Positions 25,730-33,646 of a stretch of DNA of 33,646 bases are shown here, piece by piece. Below the pieces are notes generated by a model. The model was not told the origin of the DNA, did no database searches, and worked only from the letters and a program-made list of their open reading frames with translations. The DNA is from Cyclobacteriaceae bacterium (GTDB lineage: Bacteria > Bacteroidota > Bacteroidia > Cytophagales > Cyclobacteriaceae), in the NCBI GenBank assembly GCA_003565295.1, contig PXCO01000169.1:1-33646 (forward strand), read 5' to 3'. How positions within the stretch are numbered: the first letter of the stretch is position 1; every line of letters begins with the position of its first letter. Made by a program: the position numbers and the translations under genes.

Positions 25730-26764
25730 TCATTTCCAAATCTTAAATACCCAATCAGGGTGATCTATAAAGGGGTTTCGATTTCCTTGATAATCCGAAT
25801 AGATTAATTCGTTTCTGTAAATCTCCCATTCATCCACAGGGTCTTCTTGATGCCATTCCAGCAGAGTGGACAATTTTCCGATATGGGGGAGCTTGTAGTT
25901 GCGAGGTAGAATTTCATCCACTACCTCCAGGTCATAATCCGGGCCTTCGTACCTCACTGCCATGTAAAAAATCATCCTTGCTATATCCCCCTTTACATTA
26001 TCCGGCGGTTCCCAGCACCAAAGTTCTGAGTGGGTTTTGCTCAATGTTGGAACTGAGCTTCCATTATCCAGATAAATTTTTTCACCCAGATGAAAACTCC
26101 GGGTGTTGCGGGCAGAGTTTACCGATCGGTCTGCAGGCCTTAGATGGTGCAAGTCCGTATACGCAGTGTCTGAAGGATTGGGGAAGCCATGGGATTTCGG
26201 CCAAATATGTTCCCTGTTCCAAGAGTCAATTAAACTATACCCGTTTTGTTCGTAATCGTACCTGGTACCCCTGTCCCGGTGCGCCGCAGGCTGAGACCTA
26301 TGGGTATATATCAGCAAGACCTGCCCGGGTAAATTGGGGTCTTCGTCGGTTTTACAGAGTATCTCCCAGGTCTCTTCATATTTGAATACCCTATGGTTTC
26401 TTATGGTTTTGTGAAGGGCAAATTTTAGCTGCTCCCCGGTTAGATGATGCATGCTATCTGGATAATAAGAAACAATTTCCGGTGGAGAAGGCAGGGAACC
26501 TGGCAAATCACCCTCATGGATAATGACCATTGTTCTGAATACATAGCCCGTGAATCCATTGGGAAGTAGTATTCCATAGTATCCATCGATTTGTTGGCCA
26601 TTAAATTGCAGCGGAAACTTTTCCCCCTTGGCAGCGGAGTAGATTAAATCAGCCTCTTTAGCCGGGGCATCCTTAATGCCCACATTTCTTCTGGTTTCCA
26701 GATAATCTGCCTTGACAGGTGCCAGGTAGATAAAAATTAACCCTATCAAAATCCAACCCCGCAT
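25730..26764 (-). CDS. Secreted endonuclease I family nuclease
   Basis: About 344 residues from the ATG at 26764, chosen because MRGWILIGLIFIYLAPVKAD is a good Sec signal; a longer frame from 26818 would put 18 polar residues in front. After the signal comes a small SH3-like domain (residues about 20-85, ending GYVFRTMVII), then the endonuclease I domain: SWNREHIWPKSHG, DLHHLRPAD with the catalytic His of the beta-beta-alpha-metal fold, and PPDNVKGDIARMIFYM. Relatives (EndA, NucM, Vvn) cut DNA or RNA without sequence preference in the periplasm or outside. It would feed the 5'-nucleotidase genes on the same strand. The start is 69 bases after the dnaA stop. Confidence 0.9.
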   Translation of the reverse strand: MRGWILIGLIFIYLAPVKADYLETRRNVGIKDAPAKEADLIYSAAKGEKFPLQFNGQQIDGYYGILLPNGFTGYVFRTMVIIHEGDLPGSLPSPPEIVSYYPDSMHHLTGEQLKFALHKTIRNHRVFKYEETWEILCKTDEDPNLPGQVLLIYTHRSQPAAHRDRGTRYDYEQNGYSLIDSWNREHIWPKSHGFPNPSDTAYTDLHHLRPADRSVNSARNTRSFHLGEKIYLDNGSSVPTLSKTHSELWCWEPPDNVKGDIARMIFYMAVRYEGPDYDLEVVDEILPRNYKLPHIGKLSTLLEWHQEDPVDEWEIYRNELIYSDYQGNRNPFIDHPDWVFKIWK

Positions 26765-26832
26765 ATTCTTCCCATTAAAGTTTGAGTCAAAGAAAAAAGA
26801 ATATAGGGAAAGATGCAAGAGGGCAGATAAGC

Positions 26833-28269
26833 CTAATAGGATCTCATTTTGAATTTTTTCCTTAAATCAGCAATGGAATGCTTGAAAACCGTATCGGTCT
26901 CAATCATGTCGTTCACCGTCTGAACGGCATGGATTACCGTGCTGTGATCCCTACCCCCGAAATGGTAGCCTATGGATTTTAAGGAATGGTTGGTGAATTC
27001 CTTGCAGAAATACATGGAAACCTGTCTGGCGGTCACAATTTCTTTCTTTCGCGTCTTGGCTTTGAGGTCTTCTAGTTTTATGCCAAAGAAATCCGCACAG
27101 GTTTTTTGAATAAAGTCAATGCCCACCTCCGTTTCGATGTCCTTTACAATGTTTTTCATGATGGTTTTGGCAAGCCCCAGGTCAATTTCAACCCGGCTCA
27201 GGGATGCGTGGGCAATCATGGAGATCAATACCCCTTCCAGTTCCCGGATATTCGTGTCCACGGTATGGGCAAGGTACTCAATTACATCTTCCGGTATAAA
27301 GATGCCTTCGGATTGGCTCTTTTTCTTGATGATGGCGACCCTGGTCTCGAAATCGGGCATTTGGAGATCTGCCGTAAGCCCCCATTTAAACCTGGAAAGC
27401 AACCGTTCTTCCAACCCATTTAAATCCTTGGGTGGACAATCGGAAGTCATCACGATCTGTTTTTTATTTTGGTGAAGATGGTTGAAAATATGAAAAAACA
27501 TTTCCTGCGTCCTTCCTTTTCCAGCAAAAAATTGGATGTCGTCGATGATCAAAACATCCACCTGCATATAGAAATTGGTAAATGACTTGATGTTCCCTTC
27601 TGTAACGGAGTCCATGAACTGGTTCACGAATTTTTCGGAAGAAACATAAAGCACAAATTTATCCTCAAGTGTGTTTTTGATTTCATTACCAATGGCTTGC
27701 ACCAAGTGTGTTTTTCCCAGCCCCACTGTACCATAGACCATAAGTGGGTTGAAGGAGGTGATGCCTGGTTTGTTGGCTACAGCAAACCCCGCTGACCTCG
27801 CCAGGCGGTTGCAGTCTCCTTCTATATAACTATTAAATGAATAGTTTGGGTTTAGATTGGATTGCAGGGTGGTTTGTTCATCCAGGGAGGTGAAATCAAA
27901 GGGGCTGGTATGATTGTGAGCACCTATCTTTTGATTCTCCTTAATTTTTTTACGGGATGGGCTGTTGTTGCCTTGCGGATAACTCACCACATAGGGTTGG
28001 TTTTGAGAATTGCCTTTATCCACGACCACGGCGTACTCCAGCTTACCATTTGACCCCATTACTGTTTTTATCGCCAATTTGAGCACATCCACATAATTGT
28101 CCTCCAGCCACTCAAAGAAGAATTGGCTAGGCACCTGTATGGTCAGGGTAGAACCATCCAATCTTACTGGATTTACCGGAGTAAACCAGGTCGAAAAGCT
28201 TTGTTCATTTACATGTTCGCCTATTATACGCAAACATTCTTTCCAAACTGCCGTAGCCTCTGAACTCAT
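26833..28269 (-). CDS. dnaA: Chromosomal replication initiator DnaA
   Basis: A 478-residue DnaA with all four domains. Domain I (residues 1-85) has VWKECL and FSTWFTPV; a linker rich in Asn, Ser and Lys follows; domain III is the AAA+ ATPase with FNPLMVYGTVGLGKTHL (Walker A, 173-189), LIIDDIQFFAGK (Walker B, 240-251), a TSD sensor, and the Arg finger in EERLLSRFKWG; domain IV ends with GRDHSTVIHA, the DnaA-box-binding signature. Walker A reads GTVGLGKT where GGVGLGKT is usual, which should not harm it. The usual dnaN, recF or rpmH neighbours are absent. The start ATG at 28267-28269 follows an AT-rich 107-base gap. Confidence 0.97.
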   Translation of the reverse strand: MSSEATAVWKECLRIIGEHVNEQSFSTWFTPVNPVRLDGSTLTIQVPSQFFFEWLEDNYVDVLKLAIKTVMGSNGKLEYAVVVDKGNSQNQPYVVSYPQGNNSPSRKKIKENQKIGAHNHTSPFDFTSLDEQTTLQSNLNPNYSFNSYIEGDCNRLARSAGFAVANKPGITSFNPLMVYGTVGLGKTHLVQAIGNEIKNTLEDKFVLYVSSEKFVNQFMDSVTEGNIKSFTNFYMQVDVLIIDDIQFFAGKGRTQEMFFHIFNHLHQNKKQIVMTSDCPPKDLNGLEERLLSRFKWGLTADLQMPDFETRVAIIKKKSQSEGIFIPEDVIEYLAHTVDTNIRELEGVLISMIAHASLSRVEIDLGLAKTIMKNIVKDIETEVGIDFIQKTCADFFGIKLEDLKAKTRKKEIVTARQVSMYFCKEFTNHSLKSIGYHFGGRDHSTVIHAVQTVNDMIETDTVFKHSIADLRKKFKMRSY

Positions 28270-28376
28270 GGTTATACATCGTTAAAGAATGATCAAAAGT
28301 GGCCTTGCTCCTTTCTGGGGGAAACAAATTTGACAAAAAGAATTTTAAATAAAAAATTCATTTTGACTTGACTTTT

Positions 28377-29279
28377 TTACTTTATGGCCAAACTTTCTGC
28401 ATTGGCCTTTTTTATTTTTTTATTTCTATCAAATTCAAAATCCAGTCGTCCCATGCGTACCCCTGAGCGGCCTGCCTGGTTCACTAAAGTTATCCCCCCG
28501 GAAGGGGTGGTTACCCTGGTAGGTGCCTCTAAGAAGGTGTGCGTATGCCCTCCTATGATGAGGTCTATCCCATCTACCTTTGCGGCTAATTTTTGGTCAT
28601 CTATTTTTTGGGATTTGTACGAATATCCCAGATGGGAAAGGCAGATGACCATTTGACAATTAATTGACAGTAAAGTTTTTACCATTTCATCTGCCACCTC
28701 GACAGGATCCAGGTATCTGGTGGCTCCGTAGCTTACGGCAGGCACCAATCCCTCTAGCTCAATCCCTATTCCAAATACCCCTACCTTAATCCCTCCTTTA
28801 TCAAAAACCTTGTAGGGTAGGAATCGGTCTTTTAAGTTGGTTTCGCTAAAATCATAATTAGAACAAATGAAAGGGAAAGAAGCATGGGGGAGCTGTTCTT
28901 CTAAACCATCCAGCCCATTGTCGAAATCATGATTACCTAAGGTGGCAGCATCATACCTCATTTGACTCATGAGCTTGAATTCTAGTTCACCCCCATACAA
29001 GTTGAAGTAGGGGGTTCCCTGGAAGATATCCCCCGCGTCCAATAAGAGCAGGTTGGGTTCCTGACGACGGATTTCCTGTATCAGTGCCGCCCTTCTGGCC
29101 ATGCCTCCTAGATTAGCGAAGGCACTGCCATCATCTGGGAATGGCTCAATCCTGGAGTGCATATCATTGGTATGCAAAACGCATAATTTACTGCTTCTTT
29201 TGGCCGCATATCCGCTAAGGGGAAGCGTTATTGCCCCCGCTCCTATCAGGCTTTTTTGTATAAAGGTTCTCCGGTTCAT
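28377..29279 (-). CDS. Tat-exported metallophosphatase, 5'-nucleotidase catalytic domain
   Basis: A 300-residue calcineurin-like phosphoesterase. MNRRTFIQKSLIGAGA is a textbook Tat signal. The dinuclear metal site is complete: HTNDMH (D39, H41), DAGD (81-84), GNHDFD (N116-D120 region), CLSHLGY and GGHTHTF. This is the N-terminal half of UshA-type 5'-nucleotidases, which in E. coli is joined to a substrate-binding C-terminal domain. Here the C-terminal domain is a separate gene, whose stop lies one base upstream of this ATG. The pair likely makes nucleosides and phosphate from nucleotides in the periplasm. Confidence 0.92.
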   Translation of the reverse strand: MNRRTFIQKSLIGAGAITLPLSGYAAKRSSKLCVLHTNDMHSRIEPFPDDGSAFANLGGMARRAALIQEIRRQEPNLLLLDAGDIFQGTPYFNLYGGELEFKLMSQMRYDAATLGNHDFDNGLDGLEEQLPHASFPFICSNYDFSETNLKDRFLPYKVFDKGGIKVGVFGIGIELEGLVPAVSYGATRYLDPVEVADEMVKTLLSINCQMVICLSHLGYSYKSQKIDDQKLAAKVDGIDLIIGGHTHTFLEAPTRVTTPSGGITLVNQAGRSGVRMGRLDFEFDRNKKIKKANAESLAIK

Positions 29280-29280
29280 A

Positions 29281-30039
29281 TCAACGATAAATTTGCCTTC
29301 CCTCTATGGAGGCATCCACTTTCTGCCCCTTTTCGGTCAGCTGAGCAATTTCTTCCAGCAGCATTTCCCTAAGAAGAAAATTGGTTTTTTCCAACCGCTT
29401 CACCTCTATCAAAAAATCCATGTAGTCCCCTCCATTTGCCAGGTAATCATTGATGGCCAATACATAGGTCCGGTTTTGATCTAAGGGTTTCCCATTTATC
29501 CTAACCTGGACCAGTTCATTATTCTCAGCTTCCAGATACATCCCCGCAATACCCAGGTTCTTTTTTTCTATAGTATAGTTAGCTAGTCTGATGATGTCTT
29601 CCACGTGCATTTCTAAAAGGTAAATGAAATTTTCAAAGGGAGACAATTCGTAAATGTTGCCCACGGTAATGGGTCCACTGGGAATCACGTTTCTCAAACC
29701 ACCATTGTTGATCACTGAAATGTCCACCTTTGTAGATAATTTTCTTTCCACAAACTTTTGTTGCAGATCAGCTACAAGGTTCCCCAGGTTGCTTTCACTG
29801 GTGCCCTTGGTGTTTAATTCTTTTTTTGATTCCCCGATCACGGTGTTCATTTCCTTCTCCAAGGCTTCCTTGTAGGGGACTATAAATGCCCGGGTGGCCT
29901 GGTCATCCGGAAGTCTCTCATTGATCTCAAGGTAAGTAGACTGGTGGGTGCCAAGTTGAAGAGGGGCGCAGCCTGGTGCCGAGATCCACAAAAGTGCGCT
30001 CAAAAAGGCCAGTATGGGGAAGCCGAAATTTCTTTTCAT
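29281..30039 (-). CDS. 5'-nucleotidase C-terminal-domain lipoprotein
   Basis: About 252 residues from the ATG at 30039. That start gives MKRNFGFPILAFLSAL and a cut-like APGC, an imperfect lipobox; the longer frame from 30072 adds 11 polar residues. The body is the 5_nucleotid_C domain that closes over the nucleotide in UshA: INNGGLRNVIPSGPIT, NIYELSPFENFIYLLEM and VLAINDYLANGGDYM, with the aromatic nucleotide stack expected near the last block. It has no catalytic metal motif and should work with the metallophosphatase encoded one base downstream. The split lets the two halves have different export routes. Confidence 0.9.
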   Translation of the reverse strand: MKRNFGFPILAFLSALLWISAPGCAPLQLGTHQSTYLEINERLPDDQATRAFIVPYKEALEKEMNTVIGESKKELNTKGTSESNLGNLVADLQQKFVERKLSTKVDISVINNGGLRNVIPSGPITVGNIYELSPFENFIYLLEMHVEDIIRLANYTIEKKNLGIAGMYLEAENNELVQVRINGKPLDQNRTYVLAINDYLANGGDYMDFLIEVKRLEKTNFLLREMLLEEIAQLTEKGQKVDASIEGRQIYR

Positions 30040-30082
30040 CAATTTATGCGATGCTTTAGTCGGAAATAGCAAGCGAAAAGCT

Positions 30083-30090
30083 TATTTTTG
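30083..30090 (+). promoter_or_regulatory. Possible -7 element for the mutase gene
   Basis: TATTTTTG matches the Bacteroidota TAnnTTTG element, 51 bases before the mutase ATG; the -33 partner is poor. The 102-base divergent spacer is short, so both directions must start here. Confidence 0.35.
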
Positions 30091-30111
30091 ACTTAAATGC
30101 TCCCGCAAAGA

Positions 30112-30120
30112 TGTGGATAA
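30112..30120. promoter_or_regulatory. Single perfect DnaA box
   Basis: TGTGGATAA is the complement of TTATCCACA. It lies 1.8 kb from the dnaA start, alone; no cluster is near, so it is not an origin. It could be chance or a DnaA-regulated site at the mutase promoter. Confidence 0.35.
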
Positions 30121-30141
30121 AAATTTTTCAGGCGCAGCAAA

Positions 30142-33100
30142 ATGACAAAAAAAACCAACTATACCTTCAGCAAAACCCCGAAATCAGAATGGATTGCTCA
30201 GCTCCTCAGGGAAGGGCTGAAGGAAGAAGATTTAGTCCATGAGATAGAACAAGGAATAAAACTCTCCGGGATACTTTCCGAAGAGGATAGGCTAGGGGCA
30301 TTTCGTGACTTTGGGCATTTATCCAGCAATCCACGCAATGGGCGAAACAGGTACTGGAACAATCTGGCCCTGGTGCCAGCCGACTATTCCAATACCGAAC
30401 TTATGGAACTTTTGCACCTGGGTGCGGAGGGCTTGGTCTTTGAATGGGATGGGAATGAGGACTTGCATGCCCTTTTAAAGAATGTACATCCTTCTTACCT
30501 AAATTTCTGGATCAAAACCTCCCCCGGCAAATTGCCGGTAATTTTGAAAAATGTCTCCTCTTGGTTGGAGTCGATAGGGGAAGGCGTTCAAATCATAAAT
30601 GGTGGAGTTTGGCCTACAGAGGATTTGGATGGCCCCTTGGCTTATTATACGGATGATGCGATGGAGCCTTGGTTAACGAATTCCCCATTTCGTTGTTTTG
30701 GCCCCAAAATGACAAAGGGCCTCACCGCAAGTGAAGAAGTTAACAGGTTTGCAAAATGGATGAAGGATAGCTTGACAGAGGTAAAGGAATCCGCACTGGA
30801 CTTGCCAGTTTTTTTTAGAAATGTAGCTTGTCTGTCACCTATATCATCCAGTTTTTTTAAGGAGATAGCCAAGTTGAGAGCCCTTAAAATGGTCAATCAA
30901 CTTCTTGCCGAAGAAGAAGGGCTGGAACGGCAGGATTACATGTTGAAGGTATTGGGCATGAGCTATGCTCCTACGGGAAAAATCAGTCCTTACACTTCGC
31001 TTATCCCCCACACCCTGCAATCTTTGTCCGGGGTTTTAGGTGCTGTGGATGACTTGTTGGTTCACCCTTTGCAAGGCTTGCCGGATTTCCACAAAGCCCA
31101 GAGACTTTCACTCAATATAGGTTTTGTACTCAGAGAGGAAGGCCAATTCGACAAGGTTCCGGATCCCATTGCGGGTTCTTATTATGTGGAACATATCCAA
31201 AAATTATTATTGGAAAAAGCAGGTTTTTCCATAGCGCATATTAATGGTCAACAAAATCCGGTAAAGGAAGTGGATATACGTCCGGTAGAATTTCAGGAAG
31301 GCATTGAAATAAAGAGGATGCCTGATGGTAAAAACTGCCAGGATTTGGGACATTTGGGTTATCATGCAGGGCAGCCTCCATTTCTAAGAGGACCTTATGC
31401 CAGTATGTATTTGACCCGACCATGGACCATACGACAGTATGCAGGATTTAGCACCGCGGAGGAGTCTAACAAGTTCTACAAAGAAAATTTAGCCGCGGGA
31501 CAAAAAGGACTTTCGGTTGCATTTGACCTTCCCACACACCGGGGATATGATTCTGATCATCCCAGGGTAAGGGGTGACGTGGGAAAGGCTGGTGTGGCCA
31601 TAGACAGCGTGGAAGACATGAAATTGCTTTTCGATGGGATTCCATTAGGTGACATTTCAGTTTCCATGACTATGAATGGGGCTGTGCTTCCAGTGATGGC
31701 CTTTTATATTGTAGCGGCAGAAGAAAGTGGTGTGCCCACCCAAAAGTTGAGTGGTACCATACAAAACGATATCCTAAAGGAGTTCATGGTGAGGAATACA
31801 TATATTTATCCACCAGAACCTTCCATGCGCATTGTGTCGGATACCTTTGAATACACCTCCAAACATCTTCCAAGGTTCAACTCTATATCCATTTCCGGGT
31901 ACCATATGCATGAGGCAGGTGCCCCAGCGGACCTTGAGTTGGCTTATACCTTAGCGGATGGTTTGGCCTATGTGGAAGCAGGTATTAAGGCTGGGCTTTC
32001 CATTGATGAATTTGCCCCGAGGTTATCTTTTTTTTGGGCTATTGGGATGAATCATGTGATGGAAATAGCAAAATTGAGGGCAGGTAGGTTACTTTGGGCT
32101 GAACTGATCCAGTCATTTCATCCACAAAGTCAAAAGTCTTTGTCCCTAAGGGCGCACTGCCAAACCTCCGGCTGGTCGCTCACCCAACAGGACCCCTATA
32201 ACAATATTGCAAGAACCACCATTGAGGCCTTGGCAGCAGTGATGGGTCACACCCAGTCCCTGCATACCAATTCCTTTGACGAGGCAATTGCCCTTCCCAC
32301 TCCATTCTCTGCATCCATTGCCCGTGAAACTCAATTGTATATTCAGCAACATACGGGTGTTACAAAGGTGGTGGATCCTTGGGGGGGAAGCTACTATCTG
32401 GAGCTGTTGACAGATAAGTTGGTAAGCAGAGCAAGGGGGCATTTAAAGGAGATTCAAGCCTTTGGCGGTATGACCACAGCTATAGAAAAAGGTATTCCAA
32501 AAATGAGAATAGAAGAGGCAGCGGCAAGGAAACAGGCACGCATAGACACCGGTGAAGATGTGATCGTAGGAGTTAACCGCTTTCAATATACCAATGACGA
32601 TGATTTTGATGTTCTGGAGGTGGACGATGAGAATGTGAGAAAACAACAATTGGAAAAACTGCGCCGACTTAGGGAGGCAAGGGATCAATCAGGTGTAGAT
32701 CAGGCATTGCATGCCCTTACCCTGGCCGCAGAAAAAGGGCATGGCAATTTATTGAAATTAGCAGTGGAAGCTGCCCGAAATAGGGCTACCTTGGGAGAAA
32801 TCTCCATGGCCTTGGAAAAAGTATACGGAAGGTATCAAACGACAGGAAAAGCCGTTTCAGGTGCTTATATTGCTGCCATGAATCAACCGGAAATGATGAA
32901 AGAAGCCCAAAATAAAGCCGACACATTTGCTGAAATGGAAGGGCGTCGACCAAGGATTCTGGTGGCAAAAATCGGGCAGGACGGTCACGACCGGGGTGCC
33001 AAAGTAATAGCAAGTGGTTTTGCGGATATGGGATTCGATGTGGACGTTGGGCCACTTTTCCAAACTCCCGCTGAAGTGGCCTTACAGGCTGTGGAAAATG

Positions 33101-33339
33101 ATGTACATGTGGTTGGCATCTCCTCCTTGGCAGGAGGCCATAAAACCCTAATCCCCGAACTGATCCATGAGCTCAAGCGATTGGGAAGGGATGACATATT
33201 GGTGGTGGCTGGTGGAGTTATCCCACCAAAAGACTATACCCTACTGAAAACAGAAGGCGTGGCATCCGTGTTTGGGCCGGGCACCCAACTTGCCAAAGCT
33301 GCGGTGGAAATCCTTGATCAATTGATAAAGGAGGAATAA
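30142..33339 (+). CDS. Fused methylmalonyl-CoA mutase (small-subunit domain plus large subunit)
   Basis: A 1065-residue adenosylcobalamin enzyme that interconverts methylmalonyl-CoA and succinyl-CoA in propionate and odd-chain acid metabolism. The N-terminal part to about residue 355 is a MutA-like TIM barrel (ends [13 protein letters not shown]) that lacks its own B12 domain. After a linker, the MutB part starts near [14 protein letters not shown], with [47 protein letters not shown] and [12 protein letters not shown]. The C-terminal B12 domain has [10 protein letters not shown] (H949 as cobalt ligand), SSLAGGHK and VAGGVIPP. Elsewhere the heterodimer is made from two genes, mutA and mutB; here they form one polypeptide. 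No epimerase or MeaB chaperone gene is beside it. Confidence 0.93.
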   Translation: MTKKTNYTFSKTPKSEWIAQLLREGLKEEDLVHEIEQGIKLSGILSEEDRLGAFRDFGHLSSNPRNGRNRYWNNLALVPADYSNTELMELLHLGAEGLVFEWDGNEDLHALLKNVHPSYLNFWIKTSPGKLPVILKNVSSWLESIGEGVQIINGGVWPTEDLDGPLAYYTDDAMEPWLTNSPFRCFGPKMTKGLTASEEVNRFAKWMKDSLTEVKESALDLPVFFRNVACLSPISSSFFKEIAKLRALKMVNQLLAEEEGLERQDYMLKVLGMSYAPTGKISPYTSLIPHTLQSLSGVLGAVDDLLVHPLQGLPDFHKAQRLSLNIGFVLREEGQFDKVPDPIAGSYYVEHIQKLLLEKAGFSIAHINGQQNPVKEVDIRPVEFQEGIEIKRMPDGKNCQDLGHLGYHAGQPPFLRGPYASMYLTRPWTIRQYAGFSTAEESNKFYKENLAAGQKGLSVAFDLPTHRGYDSDHPRVRGDVGKAGVAIDSVEDMKLLFDGIPLGDISVSMTMNGAVLPVMAFYIVAAEESGVPTQKLSGTIQNDILKEFMVRNTYIYPPEPSMRIVSDTFEYTSKHLPRFNSISISGYHMHEAGAPADLELAYTLADGLAYVEAGIKAGLSIDEFAPRLSFFWAIGMNHVMEIAKLRAGRLLWAELIQSFHPQSQKSLSLRAHCQTSGWSLTQQDPYNNIARTTIEALAAVMGHTQSLHTNSFDEAIALPTPFSASIARETQLYIQQHTGVTKVVDPWGGSYYLELLTDKLVSRARGHLKEIQAFGGMTTAIEKGIPKMRIEEAAARKQARIDTGEDVIVGVNRFQYTNDDDFDVLEVDDENVRKQQLEKLRRLREARDQSGVDQALHALTLAAEKGHGNLLKLAVEAARNRATLGEISMALEKVYGRYQTTGKAVSGAYIAAMNQPEMMKEAQNKADTFAEMEGRRPRILVAKIGQDGHDRGAKVIASGFADMGFDVDVGPLFQTPAEVALQAVENDVHVVGISSLAGGHKTLIPELIHELKRLGRDDILVVAGGVIPPKDYTLLKTEGVASVFGPGTQLAKAAVEILDQLIKEE

Positions 33340-33487
33340 TGGAGGAGGCAGGCACATGTGAAAGGGGCATTAAACAATTTTAATGTAAAAAGACTTATGG
33401 TCTGTAACCCACCGATTTTTAGATGAAATCGAGCATGACGCAAGCGACACGCAAAGGCATGAAAATCATTGCGAGATTCCCCCATAA

Positions 33488-33526
33488 CGAGTTCCCCGAA
33501 TCGAGTTCCCCGAATCGAGTTCGGGG
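33488..33526. repeat. 14-bp direct repeat forming an inverted repeat
   Basis: CGAGTTCCCCGAAT appears at 33488-33501 and 33502-33515, and a third truncated copy starts at 33516. CCCCGAA (33508-33514) faces TTCGGGG (33520-33526) to give a 7-bp stem. Confidence 0.75.
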
Positions 33527-33552
33527 CAGGCAGGGGCAGGTAGGGGCAGGCG
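33523..33552. repeat. Tandem decamer GGGGCAGGyr
   Basis: Three adjacent copies: GGGGCAGGCA, GGGGCAGGTA and GGGGCAGGCG. They begin inside the preceding inverted repeat, so the two elements share bases and probably arose by slippage. Confidence 0.75.
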
Positions 33553-33562
33553 GGCCAGGCTA

Positions 33563-33606
33563 TCCCGACTTACTGTGCGGGACAAGTTCCCGAAACAAGT
33601 TCGGGA
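33563..33606. repeat. Two further hairpins of the same element
   Basis: TCCCG (33563-33567) faces CGGGA (33578-33582), and TCCCGAA (33588-33594) faces TTCGGGA (33600-33606) around ACAAG. The second stem has the same core as the CCCCGAA stem upstream. Together with it they form a mosaic of small palindromes typical of dispersed intergenic elements. Confidence 0.65.
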
Positions 33607-33646
33607 CAGGTAATGACCGCTGAAAAGAAAATATAAACACATGAAA

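Larger units (their letters stand above)
33340..33646. other. Intergenic end region with repeats and no supported gene
   Basis: A frame at 33423-33623 exists, but it runs through the repeats and is not believable. From 33488 the sequence turns G+C-rich and repetitive, unlike the AT-rich spacers elsewhere in the window. Confidence 0.5.

Noticed and set aside
30112-30120. Perfect DnaA box as a sign of the chromosomal origin
   Set aside because: It is a single copy without an AT-rich unwinding element or a cluster; kept only as a possible regulatory site.
33423-33623. Forward frame over the right-end repeats
   Set aside because: Its second half is translated palindromes and decamers; the composition is not that of a protein.

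Overview
The window looks like chromosomal DNA of a member of the Bacteroidota, most likely an environmental (probably marine) Cytophagales of the Cyclobacteriaceae type (Cyclobacterium, Algoriphagus or Echinicola relatives). The grounds are inference from gene content: several Tat-exported sugar isomerase-like proteins, a membrane-bound dehydrogenase with HEAT repeats and a PVC-type haem domain, a PL8 lyase, split 5'-nucleotidase genes, a RecQ helicase of about 1600 residues, AT-rich leaders with few clear Shine-Dalgarno sites, and hairpin-rich intergenic repeats. I see no tRNA, rRNA, CRISPR array, prophage or intact insertion sequence.

Layout. 1-1790 is an eroded accessory patch: an intact Uma2-type gene, a small ORF, a broken MNT-type nucleotidyltransferase and a broken AbiEii-type nucleotidyltransferase. 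1800-9916 is a loose set of exported sugar- and acid-handling genes: a polysaccharide pyruvyl transferase-like protein, three xylose-isomerase-like TIM barrels, an amidohydrolase, a double cupin and a KDSR-like short-chain dehydrogenase. Two decayed genes lie between them: the 3' end of a Gfo/Idh/MocA oxidoreductase and a piece of a PQQ-type sugar dehydrogenase. 10071-14879 is one very long gene joining a DEDDh exonuclease, a RecQ helicase and a UvrD-type helicase; one in-frame TAA cuts the exonuclease part from the rest.

15161-23302 runs forward with a second short-chain dehydrogenase, a GH18 lipoprotein, a secreted M20 peptidase, the large haem-binding dehydrogenase and a fourth TIM barrel of the hydroxypyruvate isomerase type. 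23396-30039 is all on the minus strand: a PL8 polysaccharide lyase, a secreted endonuclease I, dnaA, and a 5'-nucleotidase split into a catalytic gene and a C-terminal-domain gene. 30142-33339 is a methylmalonyl-CoA mutase in which small- and large-subunit sequences are joined in one chain. The right end (33480-33610) is a compact G+C-rich repeat element.

How the genes may work together (inference). Chitin-like glycans (GH18), acidic polysaccharides (PL8), nucleic acids (endonuclease I, 5'-nucleotidase) and peptide or amide conjugates (M20) would be attacked outside the cytoplasm. The exported TIM barrels, the periplasmic haem dehydrogenase and the remnants of Gfo and PQQ dehydrogenases fit oxidative processing of unphosphorylated sugars in the periplasm. 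The main points for a second look are the exonuclease-RecQ-UvrD gene with its stop codon, the fused mutase, the repeated use of exported sugar isomerase folds, the altered active-site motifs of the PL8 protein, and the several gene remnants hidden between intact genes.
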